Positions 16,411 to 25,323 of a stretch of DNA of 64,000 bases are shown piece by piece. Location: positions 1 through 64,000 of the forward strand of contig JAWVFI010000146.1 in NCBI GenBank assembly GCA_033856235.1, read 5' to 3'. Source of the stretch: DASXRU01 sp033856235 (GTDB lineage: Bacteria > Acidobacteriota > Blastocatellia > Pyrinomonadales > Pyrinomonadaceae). The position numbers and the translations under genes are program-made. Below the pieces are notes generated by a model that saw only the letters and a program-made list of their open reading frames with translations, was not told the DNA's origin and made no database searches. Positions within the stretch are counted from its first letter, which is position 1, and the number at the start of each line of letters is the position of its first letter.

Positions 16411-19400
16411 ATGAGTAGCCTGCAGAGTTTTCATCCCGCCGTCGCCAGCTGGTTTACCAAAACCTTTCCGGCGCCGACGCCGGCCCAGGAATTGGCCTGG
16501 CCGGCGATTCAGCAACATCGCAATACACTCATCGCGGCCCCCACCGGTTCCGGTAAAACACTGGCTGCGTTTTTCGCGGCCATTGATCAACTCATCAAAC
16601 TGGGTCTTGAAGGCCGGCTCGAAGACACCACGCACGTCGTCTATGTCTCGCCGCTGAAAGCCCTCAGTAATGACATTCAGCGCAACCTGCAGGTGCCGCT
16701 GGCGGGTATTCAACAGGAACTACAGGCGCTGGGCTTGCCCGAAATCAACGTTCGCACGCTGGTCCGGACCGGCGATACGCCCGCCGCAGAGCGTACCGCG
16801 ATGGTCAAGCGACCGCCGCACATCATTGTCACGACGCCGGAGTCGCTCTACATCCTGCTAACCAGCGAGGGCGGCCGGCGCATGCTGCAAACTGCCCGCA
16901 CCGTGATTCTGGATGAAATCCACGCCGTTGTCGGTGACAAGCGCGGCTCGCATTTAGCTTTATCAATTCAGCGCCTGGAGAAACTGGTAAATGAGCACCG
17001 GCGCGGGCTGTTGGGTATTGCAGCGGAAGATTGCGGCACCGACGTCTTTTCTTTTGAAAGTGCGCCTTTAGGATCTGAGATTGGAGATTTAAGATCTGAG
17101 ATTGAAGATTCAAGTGAGATTGGAGATTTGAAATCTGAAATCAGCAATCCGCAATCCGAAATTCCCAATTCACCACCGCTGGTGCGCATCGGTCTCTCCG
17201 CCACCCAGCGCCCGATTGAAGAAGTCGCCCGCTTTCTAGTGGGGACGGCGAACATTGCCGCCGACGGCGAGCCGGATTGCGCGATCATCGATAGCGGCCA
17301 CATGCGTCAGTTGGATCTGGCGATCGAACTTCCCGAGTCGCCGCTTCAGGCTGTGATGTCTGGCGAAGTCTGGGACGAGGTTTACGATCGGCTGGCCCAA
17401 CTTATTCGCCAACACAAAACGACACTCGTTTTCGTCAACACGCGCCGGCTGGCTGAACGCGTGGCGCGTCATTTAGGCGAGCGCATCGGCGATGAAAACA
17501 TTGCCGCGCATCATGGCAGCCTGGCGCGGGAACAACGGCTGGCGGCTGAACAGAGACTAAAAGCCGGCGAGCTCAGCGCCCTTGTGGCTACTGCTTCTTT
17601 AGAACTGGGAATAGATATCGGCGACGTTAATCTCGTCTGCCAATTAGGTTCGACCCGTTCGATTGCCAGTTTTCTACAGCGCGTCGGCCGTTCGAACCAC
17701 ACCGTCGCCGGCTTTCCCAAAGGTAGAATATTTCCCCTCTCGCGCGATGAACTGGTTGAGTGCGCCGCGATTATCGACGCGGTCGGCCGCGGCGAGCTAG
17801 ATCAGCTACACATACCGGAAAAGCCTCTTGATATCCTGGCGCAACAGATCGTTGCCGCGTCGGCCCCACAGGAATGGACTGAAGACGAATTGTTCGCGAT
17901 GGTTCGCGGCGCTTATCCCTATCGCAATCTGGAGCGAAAGGATTTCGACGCAGTGCTGCGCATGCTGGCGGAGGGCTTTTCCACCAAGCGCGGCCGTCGC
18001 TCCGCCTATTTGCATCACGACGCGGTCAATCACCGGCTGCGCGGGCGGCGTGGCGCGCGGCTGGCGGCCATCACTTCCGGCGGGGCGATTCCCGACACGG
18101 CTGACTATGCGGTCGTGCTGGAACCAAGCGATCTGGTAATCGGCAGTGTCAACGAAGACTTTGCGATTGAAAGTCTGCAGGGTGACATCTTTCAACTGGG
18201 CAATACTTCCTGGCGGGTCCTGCGCGTGGAACAAGGAAAGGTGCGCGTGGAAGACGCCCACGGCCAGCCGCCCTCAATTCCCTTCTGGCTGGGCGAAGCC
18301 CCGTCACGCACCCCCGAACTCTCACTCTCCGTGTCGCGCCTGCGCGAAGAAGTTGCTCGCAGAGTTGAAGTGCGGCAAGTCACCGCGGACGAGTTAGCCG
18401 AAGGTCCATCGGTCAACGATGACGAATCCAGTACCGCTCGAGGTACCGCGCGGGTCAACGGCAACCGCATCGACGCTGAGCCGGCCGCTAAATACCTCAC
18501 CGACGATGTAGGCATCTCCCGCGCCGCCGCTGAACAAATAGTCGAGTACCTGGCCGGCGCAAAAATAGTTCTGGGCGTGATGCCCTCGCAGGACAACCTT
18601 GTGTTGGAGCGGTTCTTTGACGACAGCGGCAGCATGCAGTTAGTGCTGCATTCACCCTTTGGCAGTCGGCTGAACCGCGCCTGGGGATTGGCTTTGCGGA
18701 AACGCTTTTGCCGCAAGTTTAATTTCGAATTGCAGGCCGCCGCTACCGAAGATGCCATCGTCCTGTCGCTCGGTCCCACACACAGTTTTCCCCTTGAGGA
18801 TGTTTTCCATTATTTGAATTCCAAGACCGTGCGGCAGATGCTTTGTCAGGCGCTCCTGGATGCGCCGATGTGGAACATACGCTGGCGCTGGAACGTTACC
18901 CGCGCGCTTGCGGTGCTGCGCCGCCGTGGTGGCAAGAAGATTCCCGCGCAACTGCAACGCATGGACGCAGAGGATCTGCTGACCGCCGTCTTCCCCGACC
19001 AGGTTGCCTGTGCCGAGAACCTTGGCGGCGGTGAACGGGAAATTCCGGAGCATCCACTGGTCGCGCAAACTGTGCACGACTGTCTGGAAGAGGCTATGGA
19101 CGTCGAAGCCCTGGAGGCATTGCTGACGTCGATTGAGCGCAACGAAAAAAACTTATTTGCGCGCGACGTGATCGAGGCGTCGCCGCTGGCCCAGGAAATC
19201 CTCAACGCCCGGCCTTATGCCTATCTCGATGATGCGCCGCTCGAAGAGCGTCGCACGCGCGCCGTTTTCCAGCGCCGTTGGCTGGATCCGGAAACCGCGG
19301 GGGATATGGGCAAGCTGGATCAGTCGGCCATTGATCGTGTTCGCGAAGAGGCTTGGCCGGAACCACAGAATGCCGACGAGCTGCATGACGCCCTTGTCGA

Positions 19401-21162
19401 GCTTGGTTTCCTGACGGCTGCGGAAGGCGAAGCGTGGCCCCAGTTCTTTGCCGAGTTGCAGAAGGATCGCCGGGCGGGCGTGTTGAGTTTTGAGACGGAA
19501 GGGACAGGGAGGAATCCCTCTCCTACTTTGTGGGTGGCGGCGGAACGTTTGCCGCAGCTCAAGGCAATTTATCCTTCGGCTTCACTTGAACCAAACATCA
19601 GCGCACCCGATAGTTTCGCGCACACGACTTGGGAAGCCGATGGCGCTCTCGTGGAAATCCTGCGCGGACGGCTCGAAGGCTTGGGGCCGGTAACAGCCAA
19701 CGATCTCGCCGCCTCGTTCGGCTTGACCAAAGCGGAGATCGAAGGAGGCCTGCTAAGACTTGAGGCGGAAGGCTTCGTCATTCGCGGCCAGTTTACGCCT
19801 GGTAATACTGAAATCGAGTGGTCCGCGCGTCGTTTGCTGGCGCGGATCCATCGATACACTTTGAATCGCCTGCGGCAGGAGATTGAGCCCGTTGCCACCG
19901 CTGACTTCATTCGCTTCCTGCTGGCCTGGCAAAAAGTTGCGCCCGAACATCAGATGGAAGGGCCTGAAAGTGTCCGGGTGATCCTCGAGCAATTGGAAGG
20001 CTTCGAAGCACCAGCAGCGGCATGGGAAGGAGAGCTGCTCCCGGCCCGTCTGGTCGAATACGATCCTGCATGGCTGGATGCGCTCTGCCTTTCGGGCGAA
20101 GTTGTTTGGGCCAGGCTCACACCGACGGCCTCGTCCTCGCGATCAAATCCCGCCGAGAATGGCGTGGAGAAAGCGCGCGGTTCGGCCCCGGTGCGAAACA
20201 CTCCGATTGCCTTGCTGCGACGAAAGGACTTCAGCGCCTGGAGCTCGGCCTTTCCCCAGCCGGCGCCGAAAGAGATTGAGTTCTCCACCACCACCCGCGC
20301 GATCCATGATTATTTGGAAACGCGCGGCGCGTCGTTCTTCAATGACATCGTTGACGGAACTAAACTGCTGCGCAGCCAGGTTGAGGAATCCCTGGGCGAA
20401 CTGGTGGCGTTCGGATTAGTGGTTTCCGATAGTTTCGCCGGGCTGCGCGCGTTGCTGACGCCGGCCAGCCGGAAGACCCATGCGGGCGCTCGGCGCAAAC
20501 ATCGCGAACCCCTTTACGACATGGCCAGCGCCGGCCGTTGGTCGCTCTTGCAGCGCCAACCCCACAAGTCGGTAGCGTATGACAACGCTGAGACAATCGA
20601 TATTGTGGCCCGCACTCTCTTGAAGCGCTACGGCGTCGTCTTCAAGCGCCTGCTTGAGCGCGAAGGAATTGCCATGCCCTGGCGTGTATTGCTGCGACAC
20701 TATCACCGGCTGGAAGCGCGCGGAGAGATTCGCGGCGGCCGCTTTGTGGCGGGCATCTCCGGCGAACAGTTTGCACTGGCGGAAGCTGTAGGGATGTTGC
20801 GCTCAGTCCGCCGCGCCCGCACTGAGAGTGTGGATCTATTTGGGGCCGGCTCTCGTCCCCAAGTCGATTCGCCACTGGCGGGCAATGAAACCCAGTCGGG
20901 CGAACTCCCGGAAAGCCTTGTCTCAATCAGCGCCGCGGACCCGTTGAATCTCGCCGGCATAATCACGCCCGGCGGGCGAGTTACGGCGCACACTTCCAAT
21001 CGCATCCTCTATCGGGACGGTGCGCCTATCGCCAGCCTCGAAGCCGGTGAAGCAAAATTCCTGGTGGAACTAAGCCGGACGTTGGAATGGAAAGCCAAGG
21101 CTGCACTGCTCAGGAAAGCGACTCCACCACAACTCCGCACCTACCTGCGCCGTCCGGCGTAG
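16411..21162 (+). CDS. lhr: Lhr-type superfamily 2 DNA/RNA helicase
   Basis: Large DEAD/H-box ATPase of the Lhr family, implicated in bacteria in DNA repair and replication-coupled processes. ATG 16411 gives 1583 aa, near the full-length Lhr size; an ATG at 16318 would add repeat-derived sequence. Motifs: AAPTGSGKT (43-50), YVSPLKALSND, VTTPESLYILL, VILDEIHAVVGDKRGSHL, IGLSATQRP, TTLVFVNTRRLAERVARHLG, VATASLELGIDIGDVNLVCQ and QRVGRSNH. A Lhr-specific winged-helix/beta-barrel core follows (HSPFGSRLNRAWGLALRKRF) and a long C-terminal module. Between motifs DEIH and SAT, residues about 220-253 are repeat-derived (see 17071-17170). It lies next to the split LigD genes on the opposite strand. Confidence 0.93.
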   Translation: MSSLQSFHPAVASWFTKTFPAPTPAQELAWPAIQQHRNTLIAAPTGSGKTLAAFFAAIDQLIKLGLEGRLEDTTHVVYVSPLKALSNDIQRNLQVPLAGIQQELQALGLPEINVRTLVRTGDTPAAERTAMVKRPPHIIVTTPESLYILLTSEGGRRMLQTARTVILDEIHAVVGDKRGSHLALSIQRLEKLVNEHRRGLLGIAAEDCGTDVFSFESAPLGSEIGDLRSEIEDSSEIGDLKSEISNPQSEIPNSPPLVRIGLSATQRPIEEVARFLVGTANIAADGEPDCAIIDSGHMRQLDLAIELPESPLQAVMSGEVWDEVYDRLAQLIRQHKTTLVFVNTRRLAERVARHLGERIGDENIAAHHGSLAREQRLAAEQRLKAGELSALVATASLELGIDIGDVNLVCQLGSTRSIASFLQRVGRSNHTVAGFPKGRIFPLSRDELVECAAIIDAVGRGELDQLHIPEKPLDILAQQIVAASAPQEWTEDELFAMVRGAYPYRNLERKDFDAVLRMLAEGFSTKRGRRSAYLHHDAVNHRLRGRRGARLAAITSGGAIPDTADYAVVLEPSDLVIGSVNEDFAIESLQGDIFQLGNTSWRVLRVEQGKVRVEDAHGQPPSIPFWLGEAPSRTPELSLSVSRLREEVARRVEVRQVTADELAEGPSVNDDESSTARGTARVNGNRIDAEPAAKYLTDDVGISRAAAEQIVEYLAGAKIVLGVMPSQDNLVLERFFDDSGSMQLVLHSPFGSRLNRAWGLALRKRFCRKFNFELQAAATEDAIVLSLGPTHSFPLEDVFHYLNSKTVRQMLCQALLDAPMWNIRWRWNVTRALAVLRRRGGKKIPAQLQRMDAEDLLTAVFPDQVACAENLGGGEREIPEHPLVAQTVHDCLEEAMDVEALEALLTSIERNEKNLFARDVIEASPLAQEILNARPYAYLDDAPLEERRTRAVFQRRWLDPETAGDMGKLDQSAIDRVREEAWPEPQNADELHDALVELGFLTAAEGEAWPQFFAELQKDRRAGVLSFETEGTGRNPSPTLWVAAERLPQLKAIYPSASLEPNISAPDSFAHTTWEADGALVEILRGRLEGLGPVTANDLAASFGLTKAEIEGGLLRLEAEGFVIRGQFTPGNTEIEWSARRLLARIHRYTLNRLRQEIEPVATADFIRFLLAWQKVAPEHQMEGPESVRVILEQLEGFEAPAAAWEGELLPARLVEYDPAWLDALCLSGEVVWARLTPTASSSRSNPAENGVEKARGSAPVRNTPIALLRRKDFSAWSSAFPQPAPKEIEFSTTTRAIHDYLETRGASFFNDIVDGTKLLRSQVEESLGELVAFGLVVSDSFAGLRALLTPASRKTHAGARRKHREPLYDMASAGRWSLLQRQPHKSVAYDNAETIDIVARTLLKRYGVVFKRLLEREGIAMPWRVLLRHYHRLEARGEIRGGRFVAGISGEQFALAEAVGMLRSVRRARTESVDLFGAGSRPQVDSPLAGNETQSGELPESLVSISAADPLNLAGIITPGGRVTAHTSNRILYRDGAPIASLEAGEAKFLVELSRTLEWKAKAALLRKATPPQLRTYLRRPA
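17071..17170 (+). repeat. In-frame quasi-periodic repeat inside lhr
   Basis: About 100 bases made of repeated GAGATTGGAGATTTGAAATC-like units encode GSEIGDLRSEIEDSSEIGDL followed by KSEISNPQSEIPNS. Composition (AT-rich, purine-rich) contrasts sharply with the GC-rich gene. The same unit, reversed, occurs between ADOP genes near 57165-57200. It keeps the reading frame open, so lhr remains intact. Confidence 0.8.
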
Positions 21163-21164
21163 GT

Positions 21165-21212
21165 TTCAGTGGGCAGTGGGCGGTCGGCAGTGGGCGGTCG
21201 GCAGTGGGCAGA
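21165..21212. repeat. CAGTGGGCGGTCGG tandem repeat
   Basis: Three to four tandem units of CAGTGGGC(GGTCGG) follow the lhr stop codon. No gene is seen in 21163-21414 apart from this and the ribosome site of the next gene (GGGGAGGATCTC before 21415). Confidence 0.75.
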
Positions 21213-21414
21213 TTGGGCTAAATGACATATGGAAAATCCCTTTCTTTTAAGGCAGCCTAGTTCTCCGCATTCCGCGGCATTCTTCTTGCTCCTCTGAAAT
21301 AGGGACTGCGATCCAACTAAAAAGTGGATCGTTGCCAGACAGTTTTCTGCCAACTGTACGTCAAAACTACAGGCGCGCTTTTCGTCGCGCGCCCGATAAC
21401 CAGGGGAGGATCTC

Positions 21415-21615
21415 ATGGCTAAGGAAGCTCAGAAACGTGAATTGATTGATACCGGCTCAGATAAGCGCTACGTCCGCAGAAATGAAAAGGGACAATTCGA
21501 TGAAGTGGATGATGTCGGCCGCTCACTGTCTCAGGATGTTCGCCGGCATGCCAAGACGGAGGTTAAGTCAGGTCAGGGCGATAAGGGCGATCAAAAGCCG
21601 AAAAAGAAATCATAG
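21415..21615 (+). CDS. Small conserved hydrophilic protein
   Basis: A 66-aa charged protein (RELIDTGSDKRYVRRNEKGQ, FDEVDDVGRSLSQDVRRHAK, then a Lys-rich tail). I recall similar short hypothetical proteins in many soil bacteria but no assigned function. The ribosome site GGGGAGG is strong and correctly spaced, supporting a real gene. It is followed by another small basic protein 61 bp downstream, so the two probably form one transcript. The pattern of highly charged small proteins suggests a cytoplasmic, possibly nucleic-acid-associated or stress role (inference). Confidence 0.75.
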   Translation: MAKEAQKRELIDTGSDKRYVRRNEKGQFDEVDDVGRSLSQDVRRHAKTEVKSGQGDKGDQKPKKKS

Positions 21616-21676
21616 GCGCGTTTGTGACAGGTGCCCGTCGTGTTGACTCAGGCAAACTCACTGTAAAGGAGGAATC

Positions 21677-21868
21677 ATGCCACGCGGAGACAAAGGGAGT
21701 TATACAGACAAACAGAAACGCCAGGCCGAACACATCGAGGAGGGTTATAAAAAGAAAGGCCTTTCCACGAAAACGGCGGAGAAGCGAGCCTGGGCCACGG
21801 TAAACAAAGAATCAGGCGGTGGTAAGAAGAGCGGGTCCGGCAGGAAGAAGAGTTCCAAGAAGGGCTAA
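21677..21868 (+). CDS. Small basic protein, 'plasmid stabilization protein'-like
   Basis: A 63-aa protein beginning MPRGDKGSYTDKQKRQAEHI, then EEGYKKKGLSTKTAEKRAWA, TVNKESGGGKKSG and a Ser/Lys tail. Proteins with this MPRGDK..YT.KQ..KAEHIE..Y pattern are widespread and often labelled plasmid stabilization protein, though that function is not established. The ribosome site AAAGGAGGAATC is excellent. The C-terminal Lys/Ser/Gly tail would bind nucleic acid non-specifically. It follows 21415-21615 in the same direction. Confidence 0.8.
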   Translation: MPRGDKGSYTDKQKRQAEHIEEGYKKKGLSTKTAEKRAWATVNKESGGGKKSGSGRKKSSKKG

Positions 21869-21869
21869 G

Positions 21870-21958
21870 TTGTAGGGGCGGCCCTCCGTGGCCGCCCCCT
21901 TCGTCTTCAACTTGCAGCAAAATCCAAGGGGGTGGCCACGGAGGCCACCCCTACAAAT
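21870..21958. repeat. GTAGGGGCGGCC(C)TCCGTGGCC inverted repeat, copy 1
   Basis: TTGTAGGGGCGGCCCTCCGT (21870-21889, continuing GGCCGCCCCCTTCG) is mirrored by AAGGGGGTGGCCACGGAGGC (continuing CACCCCTACAAA to 21957). It separates two convergent small genes. A second copy with the same arms is at 25219-25323. Confidence 0.85.
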
Positions 21959-22155
21959 TATCTGGGGGTTTTTCTTCGCGATGCAGACCTTTGGCGCGGC
22001 AGCCCGAAAGCCTTAAACGGAAGATTGCAGCGGTCGCACATCAAGTTCTGCAATAACAATAGCCGGAGCACCAGGGGAGAGCGCCGGTAACCTGGGACCA
22101 CGCGCGAACTTCCGCACTTGGGGCACTTGCGTCTGAGTAAATCCTTGAGAGACAT
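21958..22155 (-). CDS. Small zinc-ribbon-like protein
   Basis: A 65-aa protein with two CxxC knuckles: LLRRKCPKCGSSRVVPGY at about residues 8-24 and LMCDRCNLPFKAFGL at about 38-52, a pattern expected to bind one zinc ion. Between them is a short hydrophobic run (SPLVLRLLLLQN). The C-terminus is basic. Function unknown; candidates are nucleic-acid or protein binding. Its stop codon abuts the inverted repeat 21870-21958, and it points toward the small basic gene, convergent. Confidence 0.7.
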   Translation of the reverse strand: MSLKDLLRRKCPKCGSSRVVPGYRRSPLVLRLLLLQNLMCDRCNLPFKAFGLPRQRSASRRKTPR

Positions 22156-22381
22156 CTGAAAGCTTTTACCCAGGCCGGACCGAGACGTTACGTCTGCTGT
22201 CTGAAAACAGATCTGCTAATCAACTCGCCGGCTTGTGAGGTCCTGGGAAACTCCTGACAAATCTGACTGACTCAGTTCAGCATACGTGTCAGCGGAATAT
22301 TTTGCTAGTCTCAGGCTCAGTTGGGCTACAGTTTCGTGTATATTGCCTCGTTGAGAATCACCGCCGGAAGACAATCAGGAA

Positions 22382-23176
22382 ATGAACCAATATCTCGGAC
22401 TACTGAAACATATTCTCGATACCGGAGTAGAAAAAAAGGACCGCACGGGTACCGGAACGATTAGCACGTTTGGATACCAGATGCGCTTTGACCTGGCAGC
22501 AGGGCTGCCAATTGTGACGACTAAAAAGCTTCACCTGCGATCGATCATTCACGAACTGCTTTGGTTTCTAACTGGCGATACCAACATTAAGTACCTCCAG
22601 GAAAACAAGGTGCGTATTTGGGACGAGTGGGCGGATGCTAATGGAGACCTGGGTCCAATTTATGGCAAGCAGTGGAGAAGTTGGGAGAGCACCGCTGGCC
22701 GGACAATCGATCAGATAAGCGATGTCATAGATCAGATCAAAACGAACCCGGATTCTCGCCGGCTAATCGTTTCCGCCTGGAACGTCGGAGAGATCGACAA
22801 AATGGCCCTGGCGCCGTGTCATGCGCTCTTTCAGTTTTATGTGAGCGAGGGAAAGTTGTCCTGCTTATTATTTCAACGCTCAGCCGATACGCTGCTCGGC
22901 GTGCCCTACAATGTGGCCAGCTACTCGCTACTGCTCCACATGATCGCGCAACAGACTGACCTGGCGGTGGGCGACTTCATCTGGACCGGCGGCGATTGTC
23001 ACATCTACTCGAATCATGTTGAACAGGTGAAGTTGCAATTAACGCGTGAGCCCTATTCGCTACCGCAACTGGTTCTCAAACGCAAACCTGACTCAATCTT
23101 TGATTACAAGCTTGAAGATTTTGAACTGGTAAACTATCAAGCCCACCCTCATATCGCCGCGGCGGTCGCTGTCTAG
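22382..23176 (+). CDS. thyA: Thymidylate synthase
   Basis: Converts dUMP to dTMP using methylene-tetrahydrofolate, generating dihydrofolate. The 264-aa protein has the full ThyA pattern: QYLGLLKHILDTGVEKKDRT, GTISTFGYQMRFDL, FPIVTTKKLH-like ITTTK segment, IYGKQWRSW, the active-site Cys in MALAPCHALFQFYV, LSCLLFQRSADTLLGVPYN, FIWTGGDCHIYSNH, and a C-terminus ending in AAVAV as in many ThyA. Length is the normal 264. It is convergent with the SnoaL-propeller gene, with 4 bp between the stops. folA, which recycles its dihydrofolate product, lies 1.6 kb further on. Confidence 0.97.
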   Translation: MNQYLGLLKHILDTGVEKKDRTGTGTISTFGYQMRFDLAAGLPIVTTKKLHLRSIIHELLWFLTGDTNIKYLQENKVRIWDEWADANGDLGPIYGKQWRSWESTAGRTIDQISDVIDQIKTNPDSRRLIVSAWNVGEIDKMALAPCHALFQFYVSEGKLSCLLFQRSADTLLGVPYNVASYSLLLHMIAQQTDLAVGDFIWTGGDCHIYSNHVEQVKLQLTREPYSLPQLVLKRKPDSIFDYKLEDFELVNYQAHPHIAAAVAV

Positions 23177-23180
23177 CTTT

Positions 23181-24590
23181 CTACTTCAGTTTCAATCGAA
23201 ACACTTTATACGGCGGCGTGCGCTTGTCTTCGTTTCCGTTGAAAGCCGGCATCAGGTGAAACTGCGAAGCCGAGAAGAGTAGATCCCCTTCATTGCTCAT
23301 CGTTATCGTGTCGGGCCACAGAAAATCTGCCGCCCGCGCGACGACCTCGATCCGGCCGTCCGGGCGCAGCACCTTGATTGCATTCCATTCCAAGGATGTC
23401 AGGTAGAGGTTCCCGTCCGCATCAAACTCCAGTCCATCCGTGGGTTCGATCACGGCCACGCGCTCAACAAGATTTCCCAGCGCCTCTGGTGACAGCGATT
23501 CGTCGAGCAGCGCGCTGATGGCCACGCGATACAGCGTCCGGCCAACCAGGGCCTTGTAGTACAAGTGTTCGCGCTGCGGATCGATGGCTATCCCGTCGGA
23601 GTGAACCTGAGGCGTAGTGTTATCGGCAAACTTCCAGGGGCGTCCGCCTATGATCGGCTCGACGCTCGGCTCGGCTTTGGTTGAGGCATGATCTTCAAGC
23701 AGGCGTCTGACCTTTCCGGTCGTGAGGTCCAGCACCACGATCGCCCCCAAACCTGAGTCGCTCATGAATGCGGATCCGTGGGCAAACCGCACATCGTTCA
23801 AATACGCTTTCGGCGGCGCGCTCTCATTATCAAAGTGATAGGTGCGCTCGACTTCGTTCGACCCCAGATTAACTTTGAGCAGCTTAGCCCCGCCGGGAAC
23901 CACCTCCAGAAAGGCAGGTGACGCCGGATCCAGAATCCAGAGAGCGTCATCATCATCAACGACTACACTTTGCACGGACACGAAGTGGTCGCGGACAGAC
24001 TCGTCGGGGATCTTGTCCCAGTCGTTGAGCGCCGCGTTCGGATAAGGCACGAGCGAGCCATCAGCGGCGAGCTCCGCGACCGACGGTGTCGGCTCATCAA
24101 TCCACCTGGGGAAGTTCACGAAGATGCGGCCGGTCCTGGAGATTGCGACGCCAGCGATTTGCTTCGGCGTCTGGGCGGCGATGGTATAGTAGCCGACGCC
24201 TGTCAGCCATCGCAGCAAGCCGGGAGGATCGTCCATGACCGCTTTCGGATCGAACATGGGCCAGATGTAGAGGACGCCTTCGCCATCGAGCCGAAAGAAG
24301 TTGTGCAGCGTATATTTAACTCCCTTGGTCGTTGTCATCTGCCAGACGCCGCTCGCGGTCGGGAAGTCCACGGCGATCGAAATCACGTTCACCGCTGCCA
24401 CCCGAGTCGAGACTCCGGTCACAAACTTTCCAACCTCTTCGCGTCCCTTCATGGTGATGCCGCTGATAGGACTGAGGAATTCGATGTGGGAAGAAAACTG
24501 CACCTGGGAAAAATCACCAGTCCCGAAACTTCGGAAGTAGGTATCGATAATGCTGCGATAGGTTTCTTTGTCCAGTTCTTGAGAGGTCAT
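23181..24590 (-). CDS. SnoaL-like domain fused to a Yellow/SMP-30-type beta-propeller
   Basis: A 469-aa protein with two parts. Residues about 1-120 look like an NTF2/SnoaL-like cone (YRSIIDTYFRSFGTGDFSQV, FLSPISGITMKGREEVGKFV, HNFFRLDGEGVLYIWPMFDP). Residues about 140-469 form a propeller like bacterial major-royal-jelly/Yellow or SMP-30 proteins (IAGVAISRTGRIFVNFPRW, SVVVDDDDALWILDPASP, LNDVRFAHGSAFMSDSGLGA, DGIAIDPQREHLYYKALVGR, DGLEFDADGNLYLTSLEW). No signal peptide is present, unlike many secreted propellers of this kind. AGGAAGGA sits upstream of the ATG. Enzymatic role unknown; a lactonase-type or small-molecule-binding function is possible. Confidence 0.82.
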   Translation of the reverse strand: MTSQELDKETYRSIIDTYFRSFGTGDFSQVQFSSHIEFLSPISGITMKGREEVGKFVTGVSTRVAAVNVISIAVDFPTASGVWQMTTTKGVKYTLHNFFRLDGEGVLYIWPMFDPKAVMDDPPGLLRWLTGVGYYTIAAQTPKQIAGVAISRTGRIFVNFPRWIDEPTPSVAELAADGSLVPYPNAALNDWDKIPDESVRDHFVSVQSVVVDDDDALWILDPASPAFLEVVPGGAKLLKVNLGSNEVERTYHFDNESAPPKAYLNDVRFAHGSAFMSDSGLGAIVVLDLTTGKVRRLLEDHASTKAEPSVEPIIGGRPWKFADNTTPQVHSDGIAIDPQREHLYYKALVGRTLYRVAISALLDESLSPEALGNLVERVAVIEPTDGLEFDADGNLYLTSLEWNAIKVLRPDGRIEVVARAADFLWPDTITMSNEGDLLFSASQFHLMPAFNGNEDKRTPPYKVFRLKLK

Positions 24591-24713
24591 GGCAATGTCC
24601 TTCCTGTGAGCTTGGGTGAGTTCGGAAGGGCGCGATAATATCCTGCGGACACCAGCGTCGCAAGTTTTTGCAATTGGCGAGGAGGGCCTGTTGTGGTTTC
24701 CTAACTACCCAAG

Positions 24714-24733
24714 CGCAAAACTGAAGTTTTGCG
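24714..24733. repeat. Short hairpin directly before folA
   Basis: CGCAAAACT-GA-AGTTTTGCG forms a perfect 9-bp stem with a two-base loop, ending 10 bases before the chosen folA start. No Shine-Dalgarno sequence is visible between, so the hairpin may influence initiation. Confidence 0.6.
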
Positions 24734-24743
24734 TTACGACTTT

Positions 24744-25217
24744 ATGGCAATCATTGGCATCGTCGCGGTTGATCGAAACGGCGCTATCGGCAGAGGCGGC
24801 CGGTTGCCGTGGCACTTTTCTGCGGATCTCAAGTTTTTCAAACACACCACCACGGGCCATACAGTTGTCATGGGCCATCGCACGTGGCTGACGCTGCAAA
24901 AGCCACTACCCAATCGTACCAACATCGTCTTGAGCAGGACTTCCGAGATTGAACCTCAACCGGCGCTGACCGTGATGCGCGATGTGGATTCCGTACTCGC
25001 CCTCAACCGCGAACCCGCCGCGCATATCTTCATCATTGGCGGCGCGACCATCTACGAAGCTTTCCTTCCTTTTATTGACCGCTGGATAGTTACTTATGTG
25101 CCGCTGACCGTGACGGACGCGGACACCTTCATGCCGGAGAATTATTTGGCTGGCTTCGAGCTTTCTGAAGTGCGGCAGCTGGATGAGGAACTACAGGTAA
25201 AGTTTTACGAGAGATAA
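24744..25217 (+). CDS. folA: Dihydrofolate reductase
   Basis: NADPH-dependent reduction of dihydrofolate to tetrahydrofolate (157 aa from ATG 24744; a TTG at 24729 would add five residues). Family motifs: IIGIVAVDRNGAIGRGGRLP followed by WHFSADLKFFKHTTTGH (the W and acidic/substrate region), VVMGHRTW, NRTNIVLSR, FIIGGATIYEAFLPFIDRW and VTYV. The context with thyA 1.6 kb upstream fits the dTMP cycle. The usual Asp at the folate pteridine site lies in ADLKFF; assignment by eye. The stop codon is followed directly by an inverted repeat. Confidence 0.95.
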   Translation: MAIIGIVAVDRNGAIGRGGRLPWHFSADLKFFKHTTTGHTVVMGHRTWLTLQKPLPNRTNIVLSRTSEIEPQPALTVMRDVDSVLALNREPAAHIFIIGGATIYEAFLPFIDRWIVTYVPLTVTDADTFMPENYLAGFELSEVRQLDEELQVKFYER

Positions 25218-25218
25218 G

Positions 25219-25323
25219 CTTTGTAGAAATGGCACTCCGTGGCCGCCCCCTTCGTAGGTTCTGAGTATTCAGAATGGAGAAGGCATACGAAGGGGGCGGC
25301 CACGGAGTGCCGCCCCTACAAAG
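25219..25323. repeat. GTAGGGGCGGCACTCCGTGGCC inverted repeat, copy 2
   Basis: GGCACTCCGTGGCCGCCCCC (25231-25250, continuing TTCGTA) is mirrored by TACGAAGGGGGCGGCCACGG (continuing AGTGCCGCCCCTACAAAG to 25322). It lies between convergent folA and the cystathionine beta-synthase gene, and its right arm supplies that gene's TAG stop. Confidence 0.85.
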
